Origin: Metallococcus carri
GTDB lineage: Bacteria > Actinomycetota > Actinomycetes > Actinomycetales > Dermatophilaceae
Length of the DNA: 64,000 nt
NCBI RefSeq assembly: GCF_011440275.1
Contig: NZ_JAAOIV010000002.1
Location: forward strand, 1 to 64,000
Direction: 5' to 3'
Shown: piece after piece, positions 40,009 through 48,930 of the stretch
Position numbering within the stretch: position 1 is the first letter of the stretch
Layout: every line of letters starts with the position of its first letter
Made by a program: the position numbers and the translations under genes
The notes under the pieces: model-generated
The model's database searches: none
Told to the model about the DNA's origin: nothing
Seen by the model: only the letters and a program-made list of their open reading frames with translations

Positions 40009-41012
40009 AGCACCACCGCGCCGCGGGGCTGGTGCTCGGCGTCGCGTTCGACCATGCCTTCGGCGACCCGCGCCGGTGGCACCCGGTCGCCGGATTCGGT
40101 TGGGTGGCAACGCATTTGGAGCAACGCACCTATCCGATCGACGCCACGAGCCGACGCCTCGCCGGCGCGGCCCACACCGCCGTGCTCGTCGCCACCGCGG
40201 CCGCGACCGGCGCGCTCGCCGAGCGAGGCAGCCGGCGACCCATCCTCGTCACCGCCATCGCCACCTGGGTCGTGCTCGGTGGCCGCTCGCTCGACCGCGA
40301 AGCCACCGCGATCGCGCACCTGCTGGCGAAGGACGATCTCGCCGGGGCACGCCAGCGCATCCGCCATCTCGTCGGCCGCGACCCCACCGGACTGACCGCC
40401 GACGAGATCGCCCGCGCCTGCGTGGAGTCGATCGCCGAGAACACCTCCGACGCCGTCGTCGCACCCTTGCTGTGGGGCGCGACGGCCGGCATACCGGGTC
40501 TGTTCGGCTATCGCGCGGTGAACACCCTCGACGCGATGATCGGCCACCGCACCGAGCGCTATCGCGAGTTCGGTATGCCGGCCGCCCGCCTCGATGACGT
40601 GGCCAACTGGCTGCCGGCGCGACTCACGGCAGCGCTCGTCGCAGCCGCAGCACCCGTCGTGGGCGGCGCGCCGAGAGCGGCGCTGCGCGCCTGGCGGCGC
40701 GACGCACGACAGCACCCGAGCCCCAATGCCGGACCGGTCGAGGCGTCCTTCGCGGGAGCCCTCGGGGTCCGGCTCGGTGGCGTCAACCGCTATGGCAACC
40801 GGGTCGAAGACCGGGGACACCTCGGCGAGGGACCCGCACCCACGCCCGCGGATATCGCCCGGGTGGTGCGGCTCAGCCGGGCGGTGCAGCTCGCGGCGCT
40901 GGCCGTCTCGGTCATGATCGCCGGACGCAGCGAGGCTCCCCGTCGCTCATTGTTGCCAGCGACCATCGCCATCGTCGGACACCGCCACCGCCCGGCAGGC
41001 GACGCGGCATAG
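40005..41012 (+). CDS. cobD: Adenosylcobinamide-phosphate synthase
   Basis: The 335-residue membrane protein (CobD/CbiB family) has GDPRRWHPVAGFG near the N-terminus, IAENTSDAVVAPLLWGA, GYRAVNTLDAMIGHRTERYR, FGMPAARLDDVANWLPARLT and NAGPVEASFAGALGV. It attaches the aminopropanol linker to adenosylcobyric acid. GTG 40005 overlaps the cobU stop (GTGA). This ends the cob operon; no further cob gene follows. Confidence 0.92.
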   Translation: MKHHRAAGLVLGVAFDHAFGDPRRWHPVAGFGWVATHLEQRTYPIDATSRRLAGAAHTAVLVATAAATGALAERGSRRPILVTAIATWVVLGGRSLDREATAIAHLLAKDDLAGARQRIRHLVGRDPTGLTADEIARACVESIAENTSDAVVAPLLWGATAGIPGLFGYRAVNTLDAMIGHRTERYREFGMPAARLDDVANWLPARLTAALVAAAAPVVGGAPRAALRAWRRDARQHPSPNAGPVEASFAGALGVRLGGVNRYGNRVEDRGHLGEGPAPTPADIARVVRLSRAVQLAALAVSVMIAGRSEAPRRSLLPATIAIVGHRHRPAGDAA

Positions 41013-41022
41013 GGTCGCTGTC

Positions 41023-41589
41023 ATGCCTCGCCCCGACGTGAAGTTCTGCCGCCTGTGCGGGACGGCGATGACCACGACGATCCCGCCGATGGAGGACCGC
41101 GAGCGCGCGACCTGCCCCTCCTGCGGCTATATCGACTACCTCAACCCGATCAATGTGGTCGGCACCGTCACCACGCACGGCGAGGGTGATGAGCTACGAA
41201 TCCTGTTGTGCCGCCGCAATATTGAGCCGCGCAAGGGTTTCTGGACGCTGCCCGCCGGCTTCCTCGAACTCGACGAGAGCGTGGTGGAAGGCGCCGCCCG
41301 CGAGACGCGGGAGGAGGCCGGGGTCAACCCGCGGATGGGGGAGCTGTTCACCGTGATCGATGCGGTCCGGCCCGGCCAGGTGCACCTGTTCTTCCGTGCC
41401 ACGGCCGACACCCTCGAGGTCGACCCCGGGCCGGAGACCATCGAGTGCTGGTGGGTGCAGCCGGAGGAGATCCCCTGGGAGGAGTTGTCCTTCCAGACCG
41501 TGCAACTCACCCTGCGGCACTGGGTCGACGACCACGCCGCCGGCGAGTTCACCCTGCACCACGAGGTCGTCGGACGGATGCTGCCGTGA
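41023..41589 (+). CDS. Nudix hydrolase with N-terminal zinc ribbon
   Basis: The 188-residue product has CRLCG and CPSCGY (residues about 9-35) forming a zinc ribbon. A complete Nudix box GFLELDESVVEGAARETREE follows, with all catalytic acidic residues. Family members with this layout hydrolyse ADP-ribose or NAD(H)-like pyrophosphates; the exact substrate is not readable. The ATG at 41023 lies 7 bases after TAGGGT (41010-41015), consistent with a leaderless start. Stop and next start overlap (GTGA), so it is coupled to the amidohydrolase. Confidence 0.85.
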   Translation: MPRPDVKFCRLCGTAMTTTIPPMEDRERATCPSCGYIDYLNPINVVGTVTTHGEGDELRILLCRRNIEPRKGFWTLPAGFLELDESVVEGAARETREEAGVNPRMGELFTVIDAVRPGQVHLFFRATADTLEVDPGPETIECWWVQPEEIPWEELSFQTVQLTLRHWVDDHAAGEFTLHHEVVGRMLP

Positions 41590-42476
41590 CCACGCCCGGC
41601 CCGGTGACCGACGCCGACATCCCTGCTTATGTGGCCGCGCTCGGGCTGCCCGGGCTGGCCGATATCCACGTGCACTTCCTGCCCGAACCCATGCTGCGCA
41701 AGGTGTGGGCCTATTTCGCCGATGCCGAAGCCAACTACGGCCGCGCCTGGCCGATCCACTACGAGCTGCCCGAGCAGGAGCGACTGCGGCTGGTCCGGTC
41801 GTTCGGGCTGAAGGCCATTCCCGCGCTCACCTATCCGCACAAGCCCGGCATGGCGCGGTGGCTCAACGAGTGGGGCGCGCAGTTCGCCGCCCGCGAGCCG
41901 GACGTCATACCGTGCGCGACGCTCTATCCCGAGCCCGGCGTCGCGGACTACCTCGGCGACGCCCTCGCAGCCGGTGCGCGCCTGATCAAGATGCACGTCC
42001 AGGTCGGCGGCTACTCACCGGACGATCCGCTGCTCGACGACGCGTGGGGCTTGCTCGCCGACACGCGCGTCCCCGTCGTGCTGCACGCCGGATCGGCGCC
42101 GCTGCCCGGCGAGTTCACCGGCCCCGCGCCGGTCGCCCGGGTGCTCCAGCGGCACCCGGATCTCGCCCTGGTCATCGCCCATCTCGGTATGCCGGAGTAC
42201 GACGCCTTCGCCGACCTCGCCGAGCGCTTCGAGCGGGTGCATCTGGACACCACGATGAACGGGACCGACTTCACCGAGGCGGTCGCACCGCTGCCCCCGG
42301 CATACATCCGGCGGCTCGGCACGCTGGGGGACAAGGTGGTCCTCGGCAGCGACTTCCCGAACATCCCCTATCCCTACGCGCACCAACTGCAGGCCCTGGC
42401 CCGGCTGGACCTCGGCGATGAGTGGATGCGAAAGGTGCTGTGGCACAACGGAGCTCGGCTGCTGGGACTGGATTGA
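41586..42476 (+). CDS. Amidohydrolase-family metal-dependent hydrolase
   Basis: The 296-residue TIM-barrel protein of the amidohydrolase_2 type has the metal motif ADIHVHFLPEP at residue 26, then KMHVQVGGY, VLHAGSAPLPG, LVIAHLGMPEYDAF and the late metal Asp in VLGSDFPNIPYPYAHQL. These positions supply the mononuclear metal site (HxH, H, D). Substrates of this family include carboxylated aromatic or lactone compounds; none can be assigned here. It is coupled to the Nudix gene by a 4-base overlap. Confidence 0.82.
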   Translation: MTTPGPVTDADIPAYVAALGLPGLADIHVHFLPEPMLRKVWAYFADAEANYGRAWPIHYELPEQERLRLVRSFGLKAIPALTYPHKPGMARWLNEWGAQFAAREPDVIPCATLYPEPGVADYLGDALAAGARLIKMHVQVGGYSPDDPLLDDAWGLLADTRVPVVLHAGSAPLPGEFTGPAPVARVLQRHPDLALVIAHLGMPEYDAFADLAERFERVHLDTTMNGTDFTEAVAPLPPAYIRRLGTLGDKVVLGSDFPNIPYPYAHQLQALARLDLGDEWMRKVLWHNGARLLGLD

Positions 42477-42498
42477 CCAAACTGCGGACCGGCCCGAT

Positions 42499-42529
42499 TT
42501 GACAAGCTAAGGTAAGGCTAACCTAGGCT
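42499..42529 (+). promoter_or_regulatory. Promoter with IdeR/DtxR-type iron box
   Basis: TAAGGTAAGGCTAACCTAG at 42508-42526 closely matches the DtxR/IdeR consensus (TTAGGTTAGGCTAACCTAA; 16 of 19 by eye). It lies between TTGACA at 42499-42504 (-35) and TAGGCT at 42524-42529 (-10, spacer 19). Iron-loaded repressor bound here would block the promoter of the downstream iron-type ABC operon. Confidence 0.85.
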
Positions 42530-42567
42530 CACCCGCGTTTGCTGTTCCCGACGAATGGACTCATCCC

Positions 42568-43692
42568 GTGCCCACGCGCCGCTCACTTGCCCTCGCCCTG
42601 CTCCTCGCGCCGGCCCTCGCCGCCTGCGGATCCGGTGGTTCCTCGACCGGTTCGACCGGAGCAAGCAGCTCCTCGAGCTCAAGCTCGAGCTCGAGCTCCG
42701 ACTCGGCGACCGGGTCGAGCACCTCGAGCTCGAGCGCGTCGTCCTCCGCCCCCAAGCCGAGCGGCACCATCACCGTCTACAACGCCCAGCACGAGGGTCT
42801 GACCAAGGAATGGGTGGACGGGTTCACCAAGGCCACCGGCGTCAAGGTCGTCATGCGCAACGGCGACGACACCGAGATGGCCAACCAGATCGTGGCCGAG
42901 GGTGCCAAGTCACCCGCCGACGTCTTCCTCACCGAGAACTCGCCGTCGATGTCGCTGGTGGAGAACAAGGGGCTGTTCGCCAAGATCGACCCGGCCACCC
43001 TCGCCCAGGTGCCCGCGGACTACCGCCCGGGCACCGGCATGTGGACCGGCATCGGCGCCCGCTCGACGGTCTTCGTCTACAACAAGTCCAAGCTGAAGCC
43101 GAACCAGATGCCGGCCTCGATCATGGACCTGGCCAAGCCGGAGTGGAAGGGCCGCTGGGGCGCCTCGCCGTCCGGTGCGGACTTCCAGGCGATCGTGAGT
43201 GCGATGCTGCAGCTCAAGGGCAAGGACGCCACGCTCGCCTGGCTGAAGGCGATGCAGACCAACGTCAAGACCTACAAGGGCAACACCAGCGTGCTCAAGG
43301 CGGTCAACGCCGGCCAGGTCGACGGCGGCGTGATCTTCCACTACTACTACTTCGGCGACCAGGCCAAGAACGGTGGCGCCAACAGCAACAACGTCGGCTC
43401 CTACTACTTCAAGAAGCAGGACCCGGGCGCGTTCGTGTCGGTGTCCGGTGGTGGCGTGCTGAAGTCCAGCAAGAACCCGGTCGCGGCTCAGGCCTTCGTG
43501 AAGTACATCACCAGCAAGGCCGGCCAGGAGGTGCTGAAGAACGGCACGTCCTTCGAGTACCCGGTCGGCTCGGGGGTCACGCCCAACGCCAAGCTCGTCC
43601 CGCTCGCCGAGTTGCAGGCTCCGAAGGTCGACCCGGCCACGCTCAACGGCCCGGAGGTCGTCAACCTCATGCAGGAAGCGGGTCTGCTCTGA
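42568..43692 (+). CDS. fbpA: Iron(III) ABC transporter solute-binding lipoprotein
   Basis: The 374-residue product has a lipoprotein signal (MPTRRSLALALLL, lipobox LAAC at about 17-20), then a 40-residue Ser-rich linker. After it comes a ferric-binding fold: ITVYNAQHEGLTKEWVDGF, GTGMWTGIGARSTVFVYNKS, GADFQAIVSAMLQLKGKDA and the iron-ligand pair IFHYYYFGDQ. The tandem Tyr residues are the usual Fe3+ ligands. The IdeR box upstream agrees with an iron role. The Ser linker is encoded by repeated AGCTCG-like hexamers. GTG 42568 is the start. Confidence 0.88.
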   Translation: MPTRRSLALALLLAPALAACGSGGSSTGSTGASSSSSSSSSSSSDSATGSSTSSSSASSSAPKPSGTITVYNAQHEGLTKEWVDGFTKATGVKVVMRNGDDTEMANQIVAEGAKSPADVFLTENSPSMSLVENKGLFAKIDPATLAQVPADYRPGTGMWTGIGARSTVFVYNKSKLKPNQMPASIMDLAKPEWKGRWGASPSGADFQAIVSAMLQLKGKDATLAWLKAMQTNVKTYKGNTSVLKAVNAGQVDGGVIFHYYYFGDQAKNGGANSNNVGSYYFKKQDPGAFVSVSGGGVLKSSKNPVAAQAFVKYITSKAGQEVLKNGTSFEYPVGSGVTPNAKLVPLAELQAPKVDPATLNGPEVVNLMQEAGLL

Positions 43693-43730
43693 CCCTTGCA
43701 CTGCCGCGACAGGGCGGCCGTCCACCTCTG

Positions 43731-45221
43731 GTGGCGGTCGTCCTGTCGCTGTGCGTGGCGGCGCTCAGCCTGCTGCCGCTGGTCTACGTCGCCCGGGCGA
43801 CCGAGCAGACCGGCGTGGGCGCGATGGCCCGGCTGATCTTCCGCGGGCGCGTCCGCGAGCTGCTCGGCAACACCGTCCAGCTCGTCGGCGTCGCGGTGCC
43901 GCTGTGTCTCGTCATCGGGATTGGCGCCGCGCTGGCCGTTGAACGGGTGCGCCTGCCCCTGCGGGGGTTGGCGGCCGCGCTGCTCGCGGCGCCCCTGGCG
44001 GTGCCGGCATTCGTCAACAGCTACGCCTGGGCGACGGTCTGGCCGGGCATCGGCGGGTTGCGCGGTGCGGTGCTCATCTCGGTGTTGTCCTACTACCCCT
44101 TCGTCTACATCCCCGTGCTGGCCGCCCTGCGGCGCCTGGACCCGGCGGTCGAGGAGTCGGCTCGCTCCCTCGGGTTGTCCGGCCCGGCGGTCGTATGGCG
44201 GGTCGTCCTGCCGCAACTTCGGCTGCCGGCCCTCGGTGGCGCGCTGCTCGTCGCGGTGCACCTGCTCGCCGAATACGGCGCCTTCGCCTTCGTGCGCTTC
44301 GACACCTTCACCACCGCGATTTACGACCAATACCGCACAACCTTCGCCGGCCCGGCAGCGGCCGCTCTCTCGGCGGTGCTGGTGCTGCTCTGCCTGCTGC
44401 TGCTCGTCCTCGAGGCCGGCACTCGCGGCCGCGAACGCTACGAGCGCATCGGCGGCGGCGCCGCAGCCCGGGTCCGGCCGGTGCGGCTCGGAGCGGGCGG
44501 CATACCCGTGGCACTCGGGATCCTCGCGGTGCTCGGCGCCGCCCTCGGCGTGCCCGCCTGGAGCCTCACCACCTGGCTGACCGCGCGCGGAGGGGAGTGG
44601 ACCGCGGAGCTGCCGACCATCGTGTGGACGACGCTGCGCTTCTCGCTGCTGGCTGGCCTGCTCACCACGGTCGCCGCGCTGCCGCTCGCCTGGCTGTCCG
44701 TGCGGCGTCCGGGCCGCTGGACGCGGGCCCTGGAGGGCACCACCTTCGTGGCGACCTCGCTGCCCGGCATCGTGGTCGCCCTCGCCCTGGTGACGCTGTC
44801 GCTCGATCTGCTGCCCGCGGTCTACCAGACCTCCACCTTGCTCGTTTTCGCGTATGCCGTGCTCTTCCTGCCGCGCGCCCTCGTGACGGTGCGTGCTGGC
44901 CTGGCCCAGGCTCCACGGCGGCTGGAGGAGATCGCCATGTCGCTCGGGTGCCCACGCTGGCTGGCGCTGGTCCGCGTCACCATCCCGATCCTGGCGCCGG
45001 CGTTGCTGGGCTCGATCGCGCTGGCCTTCCTCGGCGCGGCCGGTGAGCTGTCGGCCACCCTGCTGCTCGCGCCGACCGGCACCGACACTCTCGCCACCCG
45101 CTTCTGGTCGCTGAGCAATGAACTGGACTACGCGGGGGCCGCGCCATACGCCCTCCTGCTGGTGGTGCTGTCGTTGCCGATGACCTACCTGCTCTACCGT
45201 CAGTCTCGAGAGGACGGTTGA
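43731..45221 (+). CDS. fbpB: Iron(III) ABC transporter permease (two fused halves)
   Basis: The product is about 496 residues with twelve hydrophobic spans in two halves, as in FbpB/AfuB. Each half has its own EAA loop (EESARSLGLSGPAVVWRVVLP and LEEIAMSLGCPRWLALVRVT). It forms the full pore for the ferric-binding protein. The start is uncertain: GTG 43731 is the first standard codon but has no ribosome-binding site and falls in the first span. A CTG at 43689, overlapping the fbpA stop, would allow coupling. The stop shares one base with the ATPase start. Confidence 0.85.
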   Translation: MAVVLSLCVAALSLLPLVYVARATEQTGVGAMARLIFRGRVRELLGNTVQLVGVAVPLCLVIGIGAALAVERVRLPLRGLAAALLAAPLAVPAFVNSYAWATVWPGIGGLRGAVLISVLSYYPFVYIPVLAALRRLDPAVEESARSLGLSGPAVVWRVVLPQLRLPALGGALLVAVHLLAEYGAFAFVRFDTFTTAIYDQYRTTFAGPAAAALSAVLVLLCLLLLVLEAGTRGRERYERIGGGAAARVRPVRLGAGGIPVALGILAVLGAALGVPAWSLTTWLTARGGEWTAELPTIVWTTLRFSLLAGLLTTVAALPLAWLSVRRPGRWTRALEGTTFVATSLPGIVVALALVTLSLDLLPAVYQTSTLLVFAYAVLFLPRALVTVRAGLAQAPRRLEEIAMSLGCPRWLALVRVTIPILAPALLGSIALAFLGAAGELSATLLLAPTGTDTLATRFWSLSNELDYAGAAPYALLLVVLSLPMTYLLYRQSREDG

Positions 45222-46249
45222 TGCTCAGCGTTCAGGACGTGACCAAGACCCTCGCCGGACAGCAGGTCCTGCGCGGGGTCTCCTTCGACGTGCCCGCTGG
45301 ATCGGTCGCCGCGGTTGTCGGACCGAGCGGCTGCGGCAAGACGACCTTGCTGCGCTGCATCGCCGGCTTCGAGACGCCGACGTCCGGCACGGTGACGATC
45401 GACGGTCGCGAGGTGTCGGGTGCGGCCACCGTGCCGCCGCACAAGCGCGGGGTCGGCTATGTCGCCCAGGACGGCGCGCTCTTCCCGCACCTGACGGTCA
45501 AGGGCAATGTCGGCTTCGGCCTGCCGCGCCGCGACCGTACGCCCGGCCGGATCGCCTCCTTGCTCGAGGCCGTGTCCTTGGACCCGGCGCTCGCCTCTCG
45601 GCGCCCGCACGAACTCTCCGGCGGACAGCAGCAGCGCGTCGCCCTCGCTCGAGCGATTGCCTTGCGGCCCAAGGTGATGCTGCTCGACGAGCCCTTCTCG
45701 GCGCTCGACACCGGGTTGCGGGCGCGCACCCGCGAGAGCATCGGTGCGGTGCTGCGCGACGCCGGCATCACGACGGTGCTGGTCACCCACGATCAGGCCG
45801 AGGCATTGTCCTTCGCCGATCAGGTCGCGGTGATGTCCGGCGGCAGCTTCCGCCAGGTCGGGGCGCCCACCCAGCTCTACACCGAGGCGATCGACCTCGA
45901 CACCGCGCGCTTCCTCGGCGAGACCATCGAGCTGTCCGGAGTGGTGTCCGGCAGCACGGCCCACACCGCATTCGGTGACCTGCCGGTCGTCGCGACCGAG
46001 CCCGGTGAAGCGGTGATCATGTTGCGCCCCAGTCAAGTTCGGCTGGTGCGGGCGTCCGGAGCGGCCGCTGCGACGGTCAGCCGGATCGAGGATCAGGGCG
46101 ACCACCAGCACGTCATTCTGGCCGCCGACGGTGTGCCCGAACTGCTCGTCGACGTGCCCTCCTGGGACGTGCCGCAGCCGGGCGAACGGGTGTCGCTGAG
46201 CGTGAGCGGCGCTGCGATCGCCTACCCGGGCTCGCCGGCCCACGCCTGA
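45221..46249 (+). CDS. fbpC: Iron(III) ABC transporter ATPase
   Basis: The 342-residue ATPase has the Walker A VGPSGCGKTTLLRCIAGF, signature LSGGQQQRVALARAIALRPK, Walker B VMLLDEPFSALD and H-loop VLVTHDQAEALSF. The C-terminal TOBE-like part (residues 240-342) fits the FbpC/PotA group. It energises the fused permease encoded just upstream (TGATG overlap). The 3' 28 bases overlap the convergent carboxylesterase gene. Confidence 0.92.
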   Translation: MLSVQDVTKTLAGQQVLRGVSFDVPAGSVAAVVGPSGCGKTTLLRCIAGFETPTSGTVTIDGREVSGAATVPPHKRGVGYVAQDGALFPHLTVKGNVGFGLPRRDRTPGRIASLLEAVSLDPALASRRPHELSGGQQQRVALARAIALRPKVMLLDEPFSALDTGLRARTRESIGAVLRDAGITTVLVTHDQAEALSFADQVAVMSGGSFRQVGAPTQLYTEAIDLDTARFLGETIELSGVVSGSTAHTAFGDLPVVATEPGEAVIMLRPSQVRLVRASGAAAATVSRIEDQGDHQHVILAADGVPELLVDVPSWDVPQPGERVSLSVSGAAIAYPGSPAHA

Positions 46250-47712
46250 CGGTCCTCGCGCCGCGGGTCGTTTACGGTCGCGATCTCGTCGCCGAACCGT
46301 TGCACCGGCCGGCGCTCGGTGTCGTATGCCGCCCAGCCCGGCTCGCCGTCCGTCGCGAAGCGCACCCAGGCGGCGTGCATCTGCGTCGCGAGCTCGTGGG
46401 GTGCGTCCGATCCCGCCATGCCCTCGCGGGCCGCGGCGAGGGTGTCGAAGACGAACGGCAGCTCGAGCGCGTGACAGGCGCCAAGCGCCTGCACCGTTGT
46501 GCGCCAATCGAATTCGTAGAGGTGCACCGGTGCGTGGTCGAGCTGACCCTGGGCCAGCCGCAGCGTGGGCTGGGTGAAGAGCAGGTCGGTGACGACGGCC
46601 GAGAAGACGTCGGCTGCAGCGGCGCCGGGGCGGCGCTCGGCATACCCGTCGACGACCTGGGCGGGCACGCCGAAGCGGGCGAGGGCAGGTCGCAGGGTGT
46701 CCTCGGTGATCTGGGCACCCATCCCCAGCCCGATGCTCCACAGGTTGAACTCCTGGGTGGTCGAGCCGATCAGCAGCGGGATGCCCGCTGCCGAACCGGA
46801 CCCGATCAGGCGCTCCGGGGCACCGCTCAGCAGGTCACCATCGATCGCGGGGAAGACGGGCATGATGCCGAAGCCACCGGTGATCGTCGTCGCGCCCCAG
46901 CGGGCCGGGTCGGGGTCGAGGATCATCGCGAGCGACACCTCGGTCTGCGCCTGCAGCAGCCGGTCGGGCTCGACCGCGCCCAGAGCCGCAGCCGTCGGCT
47001 GGACACCGAGCACCCGGGCGACTTCGGCGGTGACCTTGCCCAGGTCGTCCGGCGCGCCCGCAGAGACCCCGCCGCCGCTTTGGATGATCGCGCGGTGGAA
47101 GAGCCCGCGCGCCTGCGGCGTCGCCATCAGCGTCGCGACGCTCATCCCGCCCGCGGATTCGCCCATGATCGTGACCTTGCCGGGGTCGCCGCCGAAGGCG
47201 GCGATGTTGTCGCGCACCCACTCCAGCGCGGCGATCTGGTCGCGGATGCCGAGGTTGGTCGGCGCGTCCGGCAGCACCGGGAAGCCCGGCACGCCGAGGC
47301 GGTAGTTGATGCCGACCAGCACGACGCCGTCGCGGGCGAAGGCGTCGCCGTCGTAGGTCGCGATCGAGTTCGCGCCGCGCACGAAGGCTCCGCCGTGGAT
47401 CCACACCACCACCGGCAGCCCCTGCGCGCCCGGGTCCGGGGTCCACACCGCGACATTGAGGTAGTCGTCGCCGGGGTCGATCGCGTTGGGCAGCAACCGA
47501 TCCATCCCTGCCGGGTAGGGGCCTTGCAGCGAGGTCGGGCCGTGCTCGGTCGCGTCCCGCACCCCGTCCCAGGGCTGGCGTGGCTGCGCGGCAGCGAATC
47601 GCGCTGCGCCGACGGCAGGCTCGGCATACGGCACACCGAGGAAGGCGACACCATGCTCGGTGCGCTTGCCGCGCAACTGACCGGAGGAGATTGTGACGAT
47701 CGGTTCGCTCAT
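46222..47712 (-). CDS. Type-B carboxylesterase
   Basis: The 496-residue alpha/beta hydrolase of the carboxylesterase/para-nitrobenzyl-esterase group has the oxyanion region VVVWIHGGAFVRGANS, nucleophile GESAGGMSVATLMA at about residue 190 and catalytic His in GACHALELPFVF near 400. There is no signal peptide, so it is cytoplasmic. It hydrolyses small esters; natural substrate unknown. The start at 47712 is supported by the immediate beta-strand SEPIVTISSGQLRGKR. Confidence 0.88.
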   Translation of the reverse strand: MSEPIVTISSGQLRGKRTEHGVAFLGVPYAEPAVGAARFAAAQPRQPWDGVRDATEHGPTSLQGPYPAGMDRLLPNAIDPGDDYLNVAVWTPDPGAQGLPVVVWIHGGAFVRGANSIATYDGDAFARDGVVLVGINYRLGVPGFPVLPDAPTNLGIRDQIAALEWVRDNIAAFGGDPGKVTIMGESAGGMSVATLMATPQARGLFHRAIIQSGGGVSAGAPDDLGKVTAEVARVLGVQPTAAALGAVEPDRLLQAQTEVSLAMILDPDPARWGATTITGGFGIMPVFPAIDGDLLSGAPERLIGSGSAAGIPLLIGSTTQEFNLWSIGLGMGAQITEDTLRPALARFGVPAQVVDGYAERRPGAAAADVFSAVVTDLLFTQPTLRLAQGQLDHAPVHLYEFDWRTTVQALGACHALELPFVFDTLAAAREGMAGSDAPHELATQMHAAWVRFATDGEPGWAAYDTERRPVQRFGDEIATVNDPRREDRQAWAGEPG

Positions 47713-47802
47713 GAGCCGATCCTGCCCCGTCGGTGGCGCCAGCGTGGCGCGACCCGGCGGAATGCGGTGGACCGCGATGCGGCGGCCCGCGAGGCTGGCG
47801 GC

Positions 47803-48537
47803 ATGACGACCAGCGACCTGTGGGACGAGGACACGGCCAGGCGGTATGACGAGACCTCGGCGGAGATGTTCGACCCGAGTGTCCTCGACCCGGCGGTCGA
47901 CGTCCTCGCGGAGCTCGCCGGGCACGGCCCGGCACTGGAGTTCGCGATCGGGACCGGACGAGTCGGCATACCGTTGCGGGACAGGGGGATTCAGGTCACC
48001 GGAATCGAGTTGTCCCAGCCGATGGTCGACCAGCTGCGACGCCGCGCGGACGCCGACCGCGTCCCGGTCACGGTCGGCGACATGGCGACGACGCGGGTCG
48101 AGGGCGACTTCAGCCTGGTCTATCTGGTGTGGAACTCGATCTCCAACCTGCGCACCCAGTCCGAGCAGGTGGGGTGCTTCCGCAATGCCGCTCGGCATCT
48201 GCGCCCCGGAGGCCGCTTCGTGATCGAGCTGTGGGTGCCGCCGATCCGGCGGATGCCACCCGGGCAGCACGCGGTGCCGATGACGGCCACCGACGAACAC
48301 CTGGTCTTCGACACCTACGACCTGGTCACCCAGCAGTCGACCTCGCAGCACTACTGGACCGAGCCGGACGGCTCGGTGCGGCACGGGGTTGGCCGGTTCC
48401 GCTACATCTGGCCGGCCGAGTGCGACCTGATGGCGCAACTCGCCGGGATGGAGCTCGAGGCGCGGTATGCCGACTGGCACCGGCAGCCGTTCACCGCTGA
48501 CTCCCAATCGCACGTCTCTGTCTGGCGACGTCGCTGA
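47803..48537 (+). CDS. Class I SAM-dependent methyltransferase
   Basis: The 244-residue product has a Rossmann methyltransferase core: LEFAIGTGRVGIPLRDRGI (motif I), VTGIELSQPMVDQLRRRAD (acidic loop), VGDMATTRVEGDFSLVYLVW and RHLRPGGRFVIELWVPPI. The target is unknown. GAGGCT lies 6 bases before ATG 47803, a possible -10 for a leaderless message. It stands alone between the esterase and the toxin-antitoxin pair. Confidence 0.82.
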   Translation: MTTSDLWDEDTARRYDETSAEMFDPSVLDPAVDVLAELAGHGPALEFAIGTGRVGIPLRDRGIQVTGIELSQPMVDQLRRRADADRVPVTVGDMATTRVEGDFSLVYLVWNSISNLRTQSEQVGCFRNAARHLRPGGRFVIELWVPPIRRMPPGQHAVPMTATDEHLVFDTYDLVTQQSTSQHYWTEPDGSVRHGVGRFRYIWPAECDLMAQLAGMELEARYADWHRQPFTADSQSHVSVWRRR

Positions 48538-48626
48538 GCAGGGGGCCCGCAGCCGAGCCCGAGAACGGATCAAGCGGCAGGCCAGGTGTGGAACGCGCTA
48601 CTCATTTCCGGTTACACAATGCGTGC

Positions 48627-48632
48627 TACAGT
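48627..48632 (+). promoter_or_regulatory. Candidate -10 of the toxin-antitoxin operon
   Basis: TACAGT lies 13 bases before the toxin ATG at 48646 in a locally AT-richer stretch (48600-48650), so the message would have a leader of only about 6 bases. No good -35 was recognised. Confidence 0.35.
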
Positions 48633-48645
48633 GGAACATCGATGC

Positions 48646-48930
48646 ATGACGCCGAAGTGGACGGCCTCCAGCGACAAGCATGGGGTAGCCCGGCCAGATC
48701 AGGCTTACGCGATCGCGCACCGGACCTACGTCGACCACTTGCCGCAAGAGAGCATCGACGACGGCGAGGTGTGGCTGTTCATCGGCCCACGGCACGCACA
48801 GGCACTGCCCGAGGATGAGATCGAGGTCCTGGTGAACGTGTATAGCGACGGTAGACCGGCGCGGATCTTCCACGCTATGCCCCTCGGGCCGAAGTTCCGA
48901 CGCCACCGAGAGGAGAACCCCCATGACTAA
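48646..48930 (+). CDS. Probable toxin of a type II toxin-antitoxin pair
   Basis: The 94-residue protein starts with a helical part (KHGVARPDQAYAIAHRTYVD), followed by strands (EVWLFIGPRHAQ; IEVLVNVYSDGRPARIFHAM) and a basic tail. The layout recalls small BrnT-like or RelE-like nucleases found next to ribbon-helix-helix antitoxins in actinobacteria. The toxin-first order and 8-base overlap with the antitoxin gene support the call. ATG 48646 is chosen for its distance to a -10-like hexamer; in-frame alternatives exist upstream. No catalytic residues were assigned. Confidence 0.6.
   Translation: MTPKWTASSDKHGVARPDQAYAIAHRTYVDHLPQESIDDGEVWLFIGPRHAQALPEDEIEVLVNVYSDGRPARIFHAMPLGPKFRRHREENPHD

Noticed and set aside
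42555-43730. Extension of the iron permease frame upstream through fbpA
   Set aside because: The upstream part is an out-of-frame reading of the fbpA gene; the permease cannot start before about 43689.
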